A program made the translations under genes and the position numbers. The notes beneath the pieces are model-generated. The model was not told the DNA's origin. It was given only the letters and a program-made list of their open reading frames with translations, and did not search any database. Source: Oppiella nova (taxonomy: Eukaryota > Arthropoda > Arachnida > Sarcoptiformes > Oppiidae). From it: a stretch of DNA of 38,232 nt. Positions 13,940 through 26,261 of the stretch are shown here, one piece after another. Location of the stretch: the NCBI GenBank assembly GCA_905397405.1, contig CAJPVJ010000121.1, positions 1 to 38,232 on the forward strand. Direction: 5' to 3'. How positions within the stretch are numbered: the first letter of the stretch is position 1; every line of letters starts with the position of its first letter.

Positions 13940-15242
13940 AGTATATTTAGACTCAAAAACTTATTTTTTGTGACAAATTTTCAACTAAAAAATGATTTCT
14001 AGAAAAATCAAGATTCAAACAAACAAAAAAATTCATTAAAAACTAAAGTGTAAAAAAGTAGGATAAGTTCACTGGAATATATTCAATAAGCATTACGTTT
14101 GTGGTGTTGAGGTACTGACCACAAACATCCTAATGACATACCACTCCTTTACTCCCAATCCTATCCATACAAAACAACAACTACTCGTTGACTACTAGTG
14201 TTTAACCGCCGATACATCCAAACAGTTATACCGTATATACGCTGCACTATATACCCGGTGATTGTTTACTAAAAGTTTTACACCTTTTATATAGTGCTAT
14301 AAAACAGTGGCTTATTATGCGATAAATGGTGCGATAAACAACGCATACATACCTAATATATTTGAGTGATATAATCCCTGTCCACTTGCATTAATTGAAT
14401 GGACACAAAATAATGATTATAATCCGGTAAAAGTCACAGTGTTTTGCAAATTAAACGCTACTATCGCGGTGAATTAAAGTTTAAAATCCAATCCAATGTC
14501 TTACAGTTTAAAACCAAAATGTTTGTGATTAGTCTTGAAATGCGAGTCAATAAGTTTGAGTCAATAGTTTGCATTAAATCACAACTTTTCAATTAACACC
14601 AAACAGTTTGTGCAGAATTTCTTGCTTAGCGTTTAAATCCAAATTAAATGCAAAACAAAAGTTATTTGACATAAAAGTGTTGCGGAAAACGACACTTTCG
14701 GTTGAGTTTGAATAGTTTTTTCCGTAGAAAACACACAAAAAACTAATTAATCGATTGATTGCAATACAAAATGCAAAACGAGATGCGACTGCAATACAAA
14801 TGTCTATAGAGTCGTACAGTTCAATACGTTAGGAGTAGTTTGCATACAAATCTATAGTGGTTTTGGAGTATCAGTGCTCTGACAGCACACCATTAGATAG
14901 ATATACAGCACTGGGATTCAGTGGAAAAACAGTCAGTCCTCTCACTCGTACAGAGTCTGCAACACAACTGAGGATAGAATCGGGTTTTGCACACAACGAG
15001 TGCACTGATAGCTGGCATCAGTAGTGGAAAAAATAGTTGAACCACAAGTTCCCAGTGCTCTCCTCCGTAGTTCGCCTGAACTGACGGCGCTCTCCAGTCT
15101 CTCCGCACAGCCCTTACAGCGCTCTATACGACAGTCTATGCACTGAATGCCAGAGTCAGAGCGTGCGCTCCAAATAGCTTTGGGGCACTCATTGCCAACA
15201 CACAGACCCTACACTCCATACACTACACTAGATATCACCTCC

Positions 15243-15245
<3 letters not shown>

Positions 15246-15279
<34 letters not shown>

Positions 15280-15295
15280 ACTCACACACACACAG

Positions 15296-15338
<43 letters not shown>
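15246..15338. repeat. (CT)n - 32 nt - (GA)n hairpin-capable pair
   Basis: CT run 15246-15275, then TCAC and CA units and GAAA, then GA run 15308-15338. The two runs are reverse complements, so a transcript or single strand could fold into a stem of about 30 bp. Confidence 0.9.
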
Positions 15339-15339
<1 letters not shown>

Positions 15340-15582
15340 GTAGAAATGTTTTTACACATATATCGGTTAGCATGGGCACTTTATCGCGAAACCAATGAGT
15401 ATAACCATTGACTTAAAAACTACCAAAAAAGTTATATATCTTTTCAGAAAAATATAATTCATTAAATTCTGGGAGAAATATACATTTCATAAAAACTTTT
15501 TATTATAGCATATAATTTCAGATCTTTGGCTAAACTGTGCGATGAGCAAAGTCTTTCAAAAAACAAGTTATCTATTAGCCAG

Positions 15583-15617
<35 letters not shown>
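15583..15617 (+). repeat. (CT)n microsatellite
   Basis: CT run with one TTT interruption. Confidence 0.95.
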
Positions 15618-16700
15618 CTCAAACTTTCGTGTTTTGAAAAACTATTTTTACGGCAAAAAACAATAATCGACTGAAAACTGAATATTAAGAGTACAGAAGC
15701 AGAAAAGAAGCGCCGGTTTAATACCTAATTATATGCAAATGTTTTTACTTTTGTAGGGGAATGGCATGTAATTCATGACTCAAAATATGTATTCCCCTCC
15801 AAAAACTATCTGTTTGTTCACGTTTGTAGAGCCAGTGCCTACCTATTAATCTCTGCCTTGCTCAAATATAACAAATGTCATAGAATACGATATATAACAA
15901 TATAAATAATTGTAATGTCAGCTAGCTCATAAATAAAATCATTTAAATTTCATGCATCGCTCGAATAATTTATATTCTGTTATTCTGCAGTAATTTATTA
16001 TTATATAATAGTTTTACTTTTTAATAATAAAATGCGATTTAGTTTTCATATAAGGCTTGATATGAATATATGCTAAATATCTAAAGCCATTCAAAAGCAA
16101 TATTCTCTCAATATATCAATTGTGAACTGAATAGAGGTTTTGACACCAATTATAATATACAGGGAAGTGGTGTTTAGACAATAAATAGATTTCTTATGAA
16201 AAGTGATTTTTGGGTATAAATTCTCATTTAATGTCTATATTTATAGACAAACCCTCAATGGGTATTGAAAAGTTTAGGAATAGTATTAGTTTTATAATTT
16301 TATTGCTTTTCAATAGGCCTTAACCGGCAATATATGGCACACCTGAAGGTGTCGATTGGCTTTTCATATATTAATAGCACCACAAAAGCTATTACACCGA
16401 AATACACCATTAACTTTACATTCAATACACAATATACTCTATTTTCTTAACATTTTAGAGCATTATTTGGATTATTTTGATATAAAGTTAGACATAAAAG
16501 TGTATTTTTTGTACAGAAATGCATCAAAAAAATATGATTTATAAGAATAATAACAAAAAAGTCTAAAATGACAGAAAGTTATAGATAGACCTGAATTTAA
16601 ATATAATATCAATTGTAAAAGTCTCTACCGTACTGTTTGTCTGAATGTGAAATATCTACCGGTGCTTGAAATCATAGACCTCTTTCTTTTCCTATATATC

Positions 16701-17581
16701 ATACGAAAAGAGAAATAAAATGTTTGAAAAAATCAAAAGATATTTTATATATTTTTTGCTTATTATTTGTCGTTCACTTCAGACGACAAATTGTGTGCAA
16801 AAACTAGAAGTGCTTTTGAGTGAAATTTTTATCCAAAACTATGTATAAAAATGTAGAAATATATAGAAAATTGTTTTATAATAAATCCTTTTATACTATA
16901 CTTTATCCACATATCAAACGTTTGAATGAAAAGACAAAAAAATAGTTTTTTCTTGTGAGAAGTTATGAAACTTTTTTTTGTTTTATTTCAACTGAAGAGT
17001 TGATGTAATAGTTATTGTTTTTTGTCATTCAATGGTATATGAGATCAATATTCATATCCCTTTTAGAGTAATCATAAATATTTTAAAAACTATTTAATGT
17101 CACAAAAAGTGCATTTGATTCCATACACAAAGTGCAGCGAAAGTAAGTATTTTTGTGTAAAAATTGTTATTTTATTCGTAATCATTGTCTTCTATTGTAC
17201 GACAATATTACGAAAAAATTTTGTTTTTTGTTGAGTTTTCAGTCAATTGTCTGAATGAATGGACAGAATATTTGCCACAAATATTGTAGAGTAAAGTGTT
17301 TTTTGCATTGAACCCCAGATTAACAAAAGAATTCACACATTTTTATATAGACTATATTGTATTTGGTTCACTGTGTTATCAAAACAAACCCTGAACATTT
17401 CATAATAAGTTAGGCTTAATTTGAATATTTTAAAATAAACAATATCAAGCTATATTATTTGATACATTGCTATAAATTTTTGTTTACTGGACTACACTTT
17501 TGGTCACCTCTGTTGGGCTCTTGAAAACTAAAACTTATATTTTGCTGTAAAATTTGTATTACATTTTATCCATAACTAACC

Positions 17582-17585
<4 letters not shown>
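16701..17585. other. AT-rich non-coding stretch
   Basis: No open frame or signal that I can support. Confidence 0.6.

Positions 17586-17617
<32 letters not shown>
17586..17617 (+). repeat. (CT)n microsatellite
   Basis: CT run ending 17 nt before the ATG of the candidate exon at 17635. If that exon is internal, the run could act as a polypyrimidine tract. Confidence 0.95.
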
Positions 17618-17619
<2 letters not shown>

Positions 17620-17634
17620 CTCCCTATCCGTCCA

Positions 17635-18478
17635 ATGGATTGTAAACTAAAGAAGAAATTCAGTGAAACTCTCGGTTACGCATCAGTTGTGCAGACAATC
17701 AGTGCTTTCAGTTGTGCCGATCAATGCTGCGATGATTTGCCACTAAATGTAAATATTTTTTATATTGAAATAAATTATAGACTTGTAATACATTTGTGTG
17801 TTTATATGTGTTGTGTTGTTTTGGGGGCCGGGAGTGAAGGGATGGCACGAGTGGTGGGGAACAGTGTGTCGGCTGAAGACGATTTTTGCTCCAAATATAA
17901 CTTCAAAATTTGATTTGAGTTTCAAAATTAGTTTTTCAATGAAAGTGTGATTTTATTCAAGCTTTTATTTACGAAGCAATGCATAGAAATTAAGTTATTT
18001 TTTTCACACAGTTATTGAAATTACATAATAATGTCAATAGAAACTCAAGTTTAGAGGTTAAAGACTTTCTAAACTTATAATAAGTTACCAGTGTCATTGT
18101 CTTAACAAATTTAAAGCAAGAATTTCTGGCAGAAAGGATTTTGCTCAAAAAATCACTTATCAATGTCTACAATACTATCAATACTATTTGGTATTTATTT
18201 ATTTTGGCACCGGTAGACCACTCTCTTATAGTGAACACACACTCTCACTATATTTTTTGTCACAAATGTTTGTGTGTTTTGTGTGAACTAACGTAAACTC
18301 ATGCGAAACTCATATAAAAATATTTGGTATAAGTTTTTCGGAGAGAAAAAGCCGTATTTCACAGAATAGTAGTGAATATAATTCACTATTTATATGTTTC
18401 CCTCAACTTTTATAAACCAAATACTTTTTATCCGTTCGTGTGTTTCGATACAAATACCGATTTTCTACCGAAATACCG

Positions 18479-18518
<40 letters not shown>

Positions 18519-18673
18519 CATTGCTGTATATTTGTTTTAATGATCAGTTGGTTGTGTGTTTGTGCCATAAACTAGTGGTGCTTAACAAAGTCAGTCGCCG
18601 CGCACAGGACTGCTATAAAACTTGTGCACAAATATCCAAATATCTCGAGAATCCCCGCAATAATGCTAAATAA
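17635..18673 (+). CDS. Possible two-exon cysteine-containing protein fragment
   Basis: Exon A (17635-17748) begins with ATG just after a CT tract and encodes MDCKLKKKF..., 38 residues ending ADQCCDDLPLN, followed by AAT|GTAAAT, a fair donor. Exon B (18608-18673) follows CACAG and encodes DCYKTCAQISKYLE..., 21 residues plus TAA. The splice is phase 0. Both pieces have more G/C-ending codons than their surroundings. The joined sequence has the spacing CC-x7-C-x3-C, which recalls the N-terminal cysteine-rich repeats of RECK, but the match is only a spacing pattern over about 30 residues. An AATAAA overlaps the stop codon (18669-18674), which would make a very short 3' UTR. I do not recognise the protein. 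Exon A may instead be an internal exon, or both may be chance open frames; the putative intron also holds a CT tract and one TAYCRGTGC motif. Confidence 0.25.
18482..18515 (+). repeat. (CT)n microsatellite
   Basis: Pure CT run of about 17 units, upstream of candidate exon B. Confidence 0.95.
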
Positions 18674-18674
18674 A

Positions 18675-20176
18675 TATACAAATCAACTGAATATCATAAA
18701 AATTGTAACAAATACCAGTTGTTTCATAGATAGAGAGCATCGACTGAATTCGTGTCATTAATACATTTGTGATATTATATAGTAATTTCAGATGAGGATT
18801 AACTTTTGACAAACTTTATGTTAATAAATGAAGTAATCTTCAAGAATTAAACCATTTTTAATTTTATTGAGTTTTAAGTATAAAATACACTTTTCATGAA
18901 CTTCGAGATATTTATTTGTAAAGTGAGTTCAAATAATTAGTTTTAAAGCACTCACTAATTCTTCATTGAAAACACAAGTCATTTGACATTTTTGTATTAA
19001 ATATAAGTATTTAATGAATTCAAATATGTGAATGTCTTTCACTTAATTCTGTGCCTTTAAGTCATGAACAAGTCATACACTTTTCATATTATATTATAGC
19101 ATTTGTTCAGACATTTACTGCAAGTAGTCGTGTGGGTCTATAAATGTGTGACAAATTGATTGGACTCTAATTTATTTTTCCCATTTTTTATATAATTTTA
19201 CTATAATTTATATAATATAACTTAGAGAGAGAGAGAGAGAGAGAGTTTTGAAGATTTTTAAATCCATTATTTTTCAGGTAATCATTACATTTATTATTAG
19301 ATATGATATCATTAATAAAAATGATAAATATAAAAATAATATTTCTTATATACGATTCCTTTCGGGAATTTTCTGAAATATTTATGAAGTATTTCTAAAT
19401 TATTCAGGAAATTTTATTCAATCTTAAAAATCAGGATAAACGATGTTAATTAAGGCTATTTTTGCGGTTATGTTATCCCGATAATACAATAATTGATTTA
19501 AAATAAAACATTTTATTTGTTATTAAAGCAAAAGTAAAATATTTGCAAATAATATGTAATTTTATACATCATTAGCATATGTAGAGACAGAGAGACACAT
19601 AAATACTTAGAATTCAATACATTTTATTGAATACAAGTTTTTAATACTCATTAGTGGAGAATTTGAAAACAAGTTTATATATTACCAGTGCTTACTGTGA
19701 GCTCCAGGTGAGTACGAGTGCCATTGCAAGTCTACTGATTATTAAACACAGGGATATGCAAGGCCTATGTCATCTCAAACTGTACCATGCTTACGAATTG
19801 GATATCATAAATAATACTCACCATGAATTTCTATTTATAAATGTGTAAGAAATTCAATAATTTTCAAAACTGAATATTTACAACTAGCAAGCTAATATTT
19901 TGTATTATAGCTCGCAAAATATTATTTATTCAAAATACAATAAATACAATTAGCAAGTGGTCACATACATGACATACACCACTACCCTGATCATCCATTT
20001 CTCGCCAATTAATCTGTTCGGAACCAAATGGTTGGACGCATTCCTCCGAAATCCCTGTGCTCTGTGGCACTGGTATACCAACGGTGCGAATGACTTATTA
20101 ATACTCCTCTCACTTGGAATTGAATTAAAATGCAATAAAAATTTATTTTTTGCTTCGCTTTTTCAAATTGAAAAAC
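18675..20176. other. Non-coding or uncertain stretch
   Basis: Mostly AT-rich. CTCCAG|GTGAGTACG at 19708 is an excellent donor sequence, but I find no matching exon: the open frame upstream of it (MENLKTS...) has a GTG where a start would be. The patch 19965-20110 is open on both strands and I cannot assign it. Confidence 0.5.
19224..19245 (+). repeat. (GA)n microsatellite
   Basis: Short GA run of 11 units. Confidence 0.9.
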
Positions 20177-21120
20177 AATTTCATCTCAACTAATAAATTG
20201 GAAATTAAATTAAAACTTTTCTTAAATGTCTTCCTTTAATGGCTTTAATAAGACGTTTTGTTGTCTTTATTACTATAATATCTGTTATGTTTAGCGCATC
20301 CCTCCAAATGCCGGCCCTTTAATAGCGAGAGAAATGTTATTTAAGAGAAGTAGAAAAAAATATTTTATAATTAAGTTATAATTTCTCAGTTATTACTTTG
20401 TAGGCAATAATGGGATACATGGTATTCGGTGATGACACTATTATATTAAAAAATCTTTTAGTTTTTGTTATGATTTTAGTTTTCGTTTTAAATTAGTTTT
20501 AAATTAAGTTTTATATATCATTGAAGCAATTGTTAGAAATAGGGTCTCAATTATAAACACATAAAAGCCTTTTGTTTTTAAGTAAAAAATTAAAGTAAAA
20601 ATAAGTTTCAAGTTATTTGTAATGAAATATTTTTTAGTACTAAAATTTTTAAGTTATTTATTGATTACTATTAGTTAATGTTTTTTCATTTAATACCAAA
20701 TAAAAATTCAGAAATTTCATCTCAACTAATAAATTGGAAATTAAATTAAAACTTTTCTTAAATGTCTTCCTTTAATGGCTTTAATAAGACGTTTTGTTGT
20801 CTTTATTACTATAATATCTGTTATGTTTAGCGCATCCCTACAAATGCCGGCCCTTTAATAGCGAGAGAAATGTTATTTAAGAGAAGTAGAAAAAAATATT
20901 TTATAATTAAGTTATAATTTCTCAGTTATTACTTTGTAGGCAATAATGGGATACATGGTATTCAGTGATGACACTATTATATTTAAAAATCTTTTAGTTT
21001 TTCTTATGATTTTATTTTTCCTTTTAAATTAGTTTTAAATTAAGTTTTATATATCATTGAAGCAATTGTTAGAAATAGGGTCTCAATTATAAACACATAA
21101 AAGCCTTTTGTTTTTTAAGT
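20177..21120 (+). repeat. Interspersed direct duplication 2
   Basis: Copy 1 is 20177-20583 and copy 2 is 20713-21120, separated by 129 bp. The copies differ by a few substitutions (CTCC to CTAC, TTCGG to TTCAG, and others) and single-base homopolymer changes. Each copy includes a GC-raised core, GCGCATCCCT to GCCGGCCC. Confidence 0.9.
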
Positions 21121-21980
21121 CTTTTTAATTTCATTTTTATTCAAAGTTCAATAAACATTACTTTATAAAAAATCATGATTTTAAAAATTCAATAAATAAC
21201 TAATGATAATCAATTACAAAAAAGTAAATTATGGTTTATTTTTAAGTCTTTCTAATACATTCCTAAATAGAAATCATATTTCAAAATTAATGGCAAAAAT
21301 TATTAATTTTGTATTACGAAAAAAATCAGTTTGAAATTGTAATTCACGACATTATATCCCGGGGCCGACGAGTTCAAGAGATAGTGTGTCCACACATTAC
21401 TTGTTAGCGATGGCAGAGAGAAAGAGAGAGAGAGAGAGAGAGACCATGTATTTATAATACGCTATTTTGTGAAGTATTGCTAAAAAATTAAAATGTTGTA
21501 AATAAGAGATAATTTCTGCGAAACTAAAATATTAGCTGAAATGTATGTTACCTTTTAGACATATTTAACCGTTATTTGAGGAACTAATCAAACAAACCGG
21601 TAATCTTCGCCACTATTCCGGGTAATATACATCTCTCTATTGTATAGTTTAAACAATTTATTGATTCCCATATTCGGTGGCATTAATAATATTCCCAAAC
21701 CTATTATATATTCAAACTTAGCATTTTTGTATTAATAAATAATTTTTGTATTTTTTTTGAAAAAACAACAAATTCCCAAACAATAAAAATCAATCAAAAA
21801 TCTTATGTTTTTTAATCACTTTTCATAATTACATAATTTTTGTTTCGGGGATTTTTACGTTTGTTTTTGAATATTCTTTTAATTTAAAAGATAATAAACT
21901 CTTAAATAACCTGCCCATATATATTATTTGTCCAATATATTTATTACTATGTCGAAGAATTCCAGCACGGGTAGTATAGA
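21121..21980. other. AT-rich non-coding stretch
   Basis: No gene seen. It contains one GC-rich patch (21357-21375, CCCGGGGCCGACG) and a GA tract. Confidence 0.6.
21415..21443 (+). repeat. (GA)n microsatellite
   Basis: GA run with one AAA interruption. Confidence 0.9.
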
Positions 21981-22008
21981 GCACTGATAGTTTTTAGTAG
22001 TCGTACGG

Positions 22009-22018
22009 TATATATAAG
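22009..22018 (+). promoter_or_regulatory. Candidate TATA box
   Basis: CGG followed by TATATATAAG, about 170 nt upstream of the ATG at 22188. The GC-rich left flank and the terminal AAG fit a core TATA element better than the many plain AT runs here. A TAYCRGTGC motif lies 20 nt upstream on the minus strand (21981-21989). Confidence 0.25.
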
Positions 22019-22064
22019 TGAATTATATGTATACATGAACTATGTATACATTTTCCGGGTTTTT

Positions 22065-22088
22065 CTCTTTTTCATTTCTGTTTTGCAG
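22065..22088 (+). other. Candidate splice acceptor
   Basis: A pyrimidine-rich run ending TTTTGCAG is the best-looking acceptor I noticed on the plus strand. It lies 100 nt before the ATG at 22188, so it could end an intron within a 5' UTR. If the TATA box at 22009 is the true promoter, the acceptor is probably unused. Confidence 0.25.
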
Positions 22089-22187
22089 TGAGTTTTTGGC
22101 AAAATCTTTACACAAAGTGTAAGAACACACACGAGAATAATACGGACAGTGTTTGCGGTCATAGAAAAAAGTTTTTAATATCTTATA

Positions 22188-22251
22188 ATGGATTTTAAGG
22201 ACTTGTGTGCAACGCCTCCCCCTCCTGTCCCTTTGAAAAGGCAAATGCTGT
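22188..22251 (+). CDS. Possible first coding exon (MDFKDLCATPPPPVPLKRQML)
   Basis: An ATG at 22188 opens 21 codons: MDFKDLCATPP, then PPVPLKRQML. The stretch is markedly richer in GC than its flanks and has a proline run typical of regulatory-protein N-termini. TGT|GTAAAT at 22251/22252 could be a phase-1 donor; read on without splicing, the frame stops two codons later. Upstream sits either a TATA-type promoter (22009-22018) or a strong acceptor (TTCATTTCTGTTTTGCAG ending 22088) that would put the start in a second exon. I found no convincing following exon in the window, so a long intron must be assumed. A short upstream ORF or chance is the alternative. Confidence 0.3.
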
Positions 22252-23447
22252 GTAAATAATAGTTTCTTGAAAGTCTGTATTGTATATAAAATTTATATTT
22301 ATCTCTCGGATAATACTATATTTCATAAGAGCATGCATGTCAATGAAGTAGCTTCCCTTGTCATCAGGGTGTTGAAGATTTGTATTGTTTGTGTATAAGT
22401 ACGGCAAATAGTATAGATTACTAAACGATTTGAAAAGAAATAATAATAAATTTAGAAAAATATATGAATAATAATAATGACAATAACATAAAGAAAAACT
22501 AAAATATATTTTTATTGTTATTCTCTCACCATATGATAGTGTAGTTTATATCGCGATATGAATGCAATGAAAATGAAAAACTTTTTAAACGATTGCTGCA
22601 AACAATGACTTCAAACAACGCCAACAAACTTGACCTCAAAATAGAGGCATATTTTGCACTCTATTATGAAAATTATGTTTTATTATTATATTTACACAAA
22701 CTGTGTGTCTATACAAAGAATACACACAAACATTAAATATTTAAATATTCACTCAATATATAAATATAATTAGCAAAATATTTGTTCGCAAATAATGGCA
22801 ATTAAAAAATGTCTTAAATATTATAATTTCGTGAATTAACTGCTAATTAAATATTTTTTGTCTCATGAGAATAGGTTATGGGACATACATTTCCAATATA
22901 ATACACCAGTGCATTCATCTTGATAAATGTTATGATTTAATGAACATTTAAATTGTCTTATTTAATAAAATAGTGCTTGATTAAGCAAGGTCATTGGCAT
23001 AGTTATTTTTTCAAAAAATTAAATTAATTTTTTTGTTTGTTAATGTAGTCCACTGATGATAACAGTAAAACATTGCCAATTTTAACTCATGTTGTATATT
23101 CAATGTTATTTGAAATCATAGTACACTTTATTGTATTATTTATACCCCTGGCCATAATTGTCTACCACTGCTCACGACTCGCACTAATGATTAGAAATAA
23201 GATTTAAAAATTATACAAAAAATTTATTATTTTATAATTTTATAATTATTTTCTTTTGGCACAAAAACTGGTGATTTAACTGTAAATATGATTCAAAACT
23301 TCAAAATAATTAGAGAGAAATACAAACGAAGTTACCCTTACTTTTATACTAAATTGACATTTTTTCTGTTAATTAAAAAATAACTTAATTTGTTATTACA
23401 ACACAACTAAACTAAGAATTTGTATTAATTGTCTTATTGTCCTAAAA
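22252..23447. other. AT-rich stretch, possible intron
   Basis: No supported exon. An open frame at 22545-22736 (ATG at 22605, reading MTSNNANKLDLKIEAYF) looks moderately protein-like but has no phase-compatible junction with the candidate exon at 22188. A near-match of the motif, CACCAGTGC, is at 22904. Confidence 0.5.
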
Positions 23448-24402
23448 AATACTGTTTTTAAGTGTTTAATCGTGTTATTGGATTCTCAAACAATCATACA
23501 TTTTATATATTAATTATATTTTCTTTAATATGATTTTCTATGAAATCTCAATCGGTTTTTATGTGTAAGCCTTTTGCCAATGCTATGACTGAATGAATGA
23601 AAAGATTAATAATTTTTTGATACATAAAAAGCATTTTTAATTCATTGCTCATGACTTCACTCGCTATTCATTACGAAAAATGTATTTTTGATTTTTTTGT
23701 ATTCATTTAATTGAATATAAAGAGTCAAAATTGAAAATCCGTTTTCATTATGTAATAGAAAATTATAATTTTATTCAACAAAAGTAAATCAACAAAAATA
23801 AATATTTATATTTATAAATTGTATATAAATATAATTAATGTACGGCCAAAATGGGATGACAATGTTTGCTTCAATGGGAATGAAAATATGATTTAACTGT
23901 AAAAAAGACAATTAATTTTTTATTGAATTAAACAATAATGTTGTGTTGATTTGATTCTTAAACATAATTAACAGAATAACAGGATTTTTAATACTGTTTT
24001 TAAGTGTTTAATCGTGTTATTGGATTCCCAAACAATCATACATTTTATATATTAATTATATTTTCTTTAATATGATTTTCTATGAAATCTCAATCGGTTT
24101 TTATGTGTAAGTCTTTTGCCAATGCTATGACTGAATGAATGAAAAGATTAATAATTTTTTGATACATAAAAAGCATTTTTAATTTATTGCTCATGACTTC
24201 ACTCGCTATTCATTACGAAAAATGTATTTTTGATTTTTTTGTATTCATTTAATTGAATATAAAGAGTCAAGATTCAAAATCCGTTTTCATTATGTAATAG
24301 AAAATTATAATTTTATTCAACAAAAGTAAATCAACAAAAATAAATATTTATATTTATAAATTGTATATAAATATAATTAATGTACGGCCAAAATGGGATG
24401 AC
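23448..24402 (+). repeat. Interspersed direct duplication 3
   Basis: Copy 1 is 23448-23860 and copy 2 is 23990-24402, each 413 bp, separated by exactly 129 bp. Only a handful of substitutions separate them (for example TTCTC/TTCCC and AAATTG/AGATTC). The unit ends in CGGCCAAAATGGGATGAC. Confidence 0.95.
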
Positions 24403-26222
24403 TTCTAAGTGTAAAATTTATTATGAAAATGGAAATAACAAAAAATACTTATTTCTTATACACAAAAAAACTGTTTTCATACAAACACTTAACTCTCTAT
24501 GAGTTGTGTGTATTTAATGAATAGATTTTTATTACTTTTTGTGTTTGAAAAAGTTTTTGCCAGTATTTTGTTTAGCAATGAAAAACTTTTGCAACAAAAA
24601 TGTTTACTTTTTACTCTTGAATACTAACTACATATTTGTTGTTTAGCAGAGATTCCTCGCGATTATTAATAGTAGGACTGATAGAGGGGACAGTTATTAC
24701 AGAAAATGCTTTTCTATGAGTGAGGGATACAAAAACGGATAGCAATGAGAGACTAAATAAGAAAATAAGTTGAAAAACGATTAACTCTAGAGATGAGGCC
24801 CACAATTATTAATAGAGATAAAAATATATGCGAACTAAGACTTAATGATTACCACAAACAGCCACATGAATATCCATGTGTAATGGTGCTTATTATATAC
24901 CCAGTTATTTTTTAATTATTTTATAATTATATCAAGTGCATAAATGTTATAATTAATATTTTAATATCATTATAATAATAGACAATAAATTAAGTAATAT
25001 ATATCATTTTTAAATAGAGTAAAACATATAAATATAAGTTTCAAATATGTAATAATGTAATAATAATCTTTTAAAGCAATTTTAATGGTCTGAAATTTTT
25101 GTCAATTTTCGACAGATATTTATATCCATTACTCTTATTTTGATGTCAATTCATATGAGATTATAATCGTATTAATTAATGCTTAAAAGAGTATTATCAT
25201 TTGATTTATGAAATATAAATTCACTATATTTGTTACCAAAAAACTAATATTTAATACATTTATTTATAAACCATTTCTACAGTATATTTGACAGACAAAC
25301 TAATGTTATACATTATATAATATATAAAACTGTGACCAATCATGTGATGATATGCGATGTCTTAGCATTCACTCCATAATAAAAGTGCAAATTATTAGAC
25401 TTTTGGAAATATTTGCCTAAAAATGTTTTACAAGTAATACTGAGACTAATACGAAAAGTCATTAAAAAATCTTTTGATGTACTGATGATAACTGGATGGA
25501 CAGCTTTTGCTCAACTATATGAACTGTTTAAAGCGGTAGCACAGGTAGCATATTCTGTACGGTTGTATTCATTATACATGTTAAGTGCATAATACTTGTG
25601 CTCAAAAATATAAGTTACTATAATCTGATGGTTACTTTGACAGCTTTGTATACCTCTGTACGCAACTGGACTTTTTGCATATGAATTATATGAATATAAT
25701 TACAAAATAGCTGTCATAATATTTAACGTAATTATAATAACAAAACACATTAAAACTTATTTATATTTATAGCGTTAAAAGGATTGGGTTTTAGGGCCAG
25801 TATTAGCAATTATTTACACAATGAATACAATTACTTAAAACACTGCCTGTCCTATGCATACTAGTATGTAACAATCTCTGGTCACAACTGATATCATAGA
25901 AAAGTATATGAATTTCACATAAAAATAAATAAATGTATATAAAATAGTGGTATAATTATGAGATATAAATGTAAAAATGATTTATTCATTACAAACAAAT
26001 ACTCAAAATTTTTGTTAGATGCAACCAAATGGCAAACAGTATAACAGATATGTGAGACACACTTATTTAAGTATTAAAATTGTTTTTTGTTGTTGCAGAA
26101 TTAAATATAAATTTATTAAAATTTATTTGATATATAAAACTAAATATAAACATAAAACAAGTGACCAAAACCACGGATAAGAATTGAAAGTCTAGAGAAA
26201 GAGAAAAATTAAATTGTATTAC
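24403..26222. other. AT-rich non-coding stretch
   Basis: No supported gene. The open minus-strand frame at 24611-24805 has a hydrophobic start but no ATG. Confidence 0.6.

Positions 26223-26260
<38 letters not shown>
26223..26260 (+). repeat. (GA)n microsatellite
   Basis: GA run with one AAA interruption, directly abutting the first copy of the 128-bp repeat. Confidence 0.95.

Positions 26261-26261
<1 letters not shown>

Larger units (their letters stand above)
10494..16665. repeat. TAYCRGTGC motif cluster A
   Basis: Exact matches on the plus strand at 10494, 11424, 14869 and 16657, and on the minus strand at 13789-13797 and 15002-15010. Most continue with T or TCT, and several are preceded by ATCT or TATA. 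Near-matches are at 14906 and 15050. Confidence 0.8.
10491..16700. other. Mixed region rich in microsatellites and short motif copies
   Basis: No supported gene apart from the weak secreted ORF at 13733-13939. It holds six TAYCRGTGC motifs, two inverted repeats and eight GA/CT tracts. GC-raised patches at 10500-10565, 10870-10990, 11430-11530, 13220-13390 and 14860-15240 break the AT background. The last could be a promoter or 5' UTR, but no clear exon follows. Confidence 0.5.
18207..21989. repeat. TAYCRGTGC motif cluster B
   Basis: Minus-strand matches at 18207-18215, 20067-20075 and 21981-21989, and a plus-strand match at 19683-19691. The 20067 copy lies in a GC-raised patch (19965-20110) that is open on both strands. 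Confidence 0.8.

Noticed and set aside
19683-19708. Exon ending at the consensus donor CTCCAG|GTGAGTACG
   Set aside because: The implied exon after TTACCAG is only about 19 nt, no matching neighbour exon was found, and TTACCAGTGC is itself a dispersed motif copy.
19950-20193. Open frames on both strands in a GC-raised patch
   Set aside because: Equal openness on both strands gives no reason to choose either; both longest versions begin with non-ATG codons, and the patch holds a motif copy.
24611-24805. Minus-strand ORF with hydrophobic N-terminus (WASSLELIVF...)
   Set aside because: The first codon is TTG and no ATG lies in the frame; there is no acceptor to make it an internal exon.
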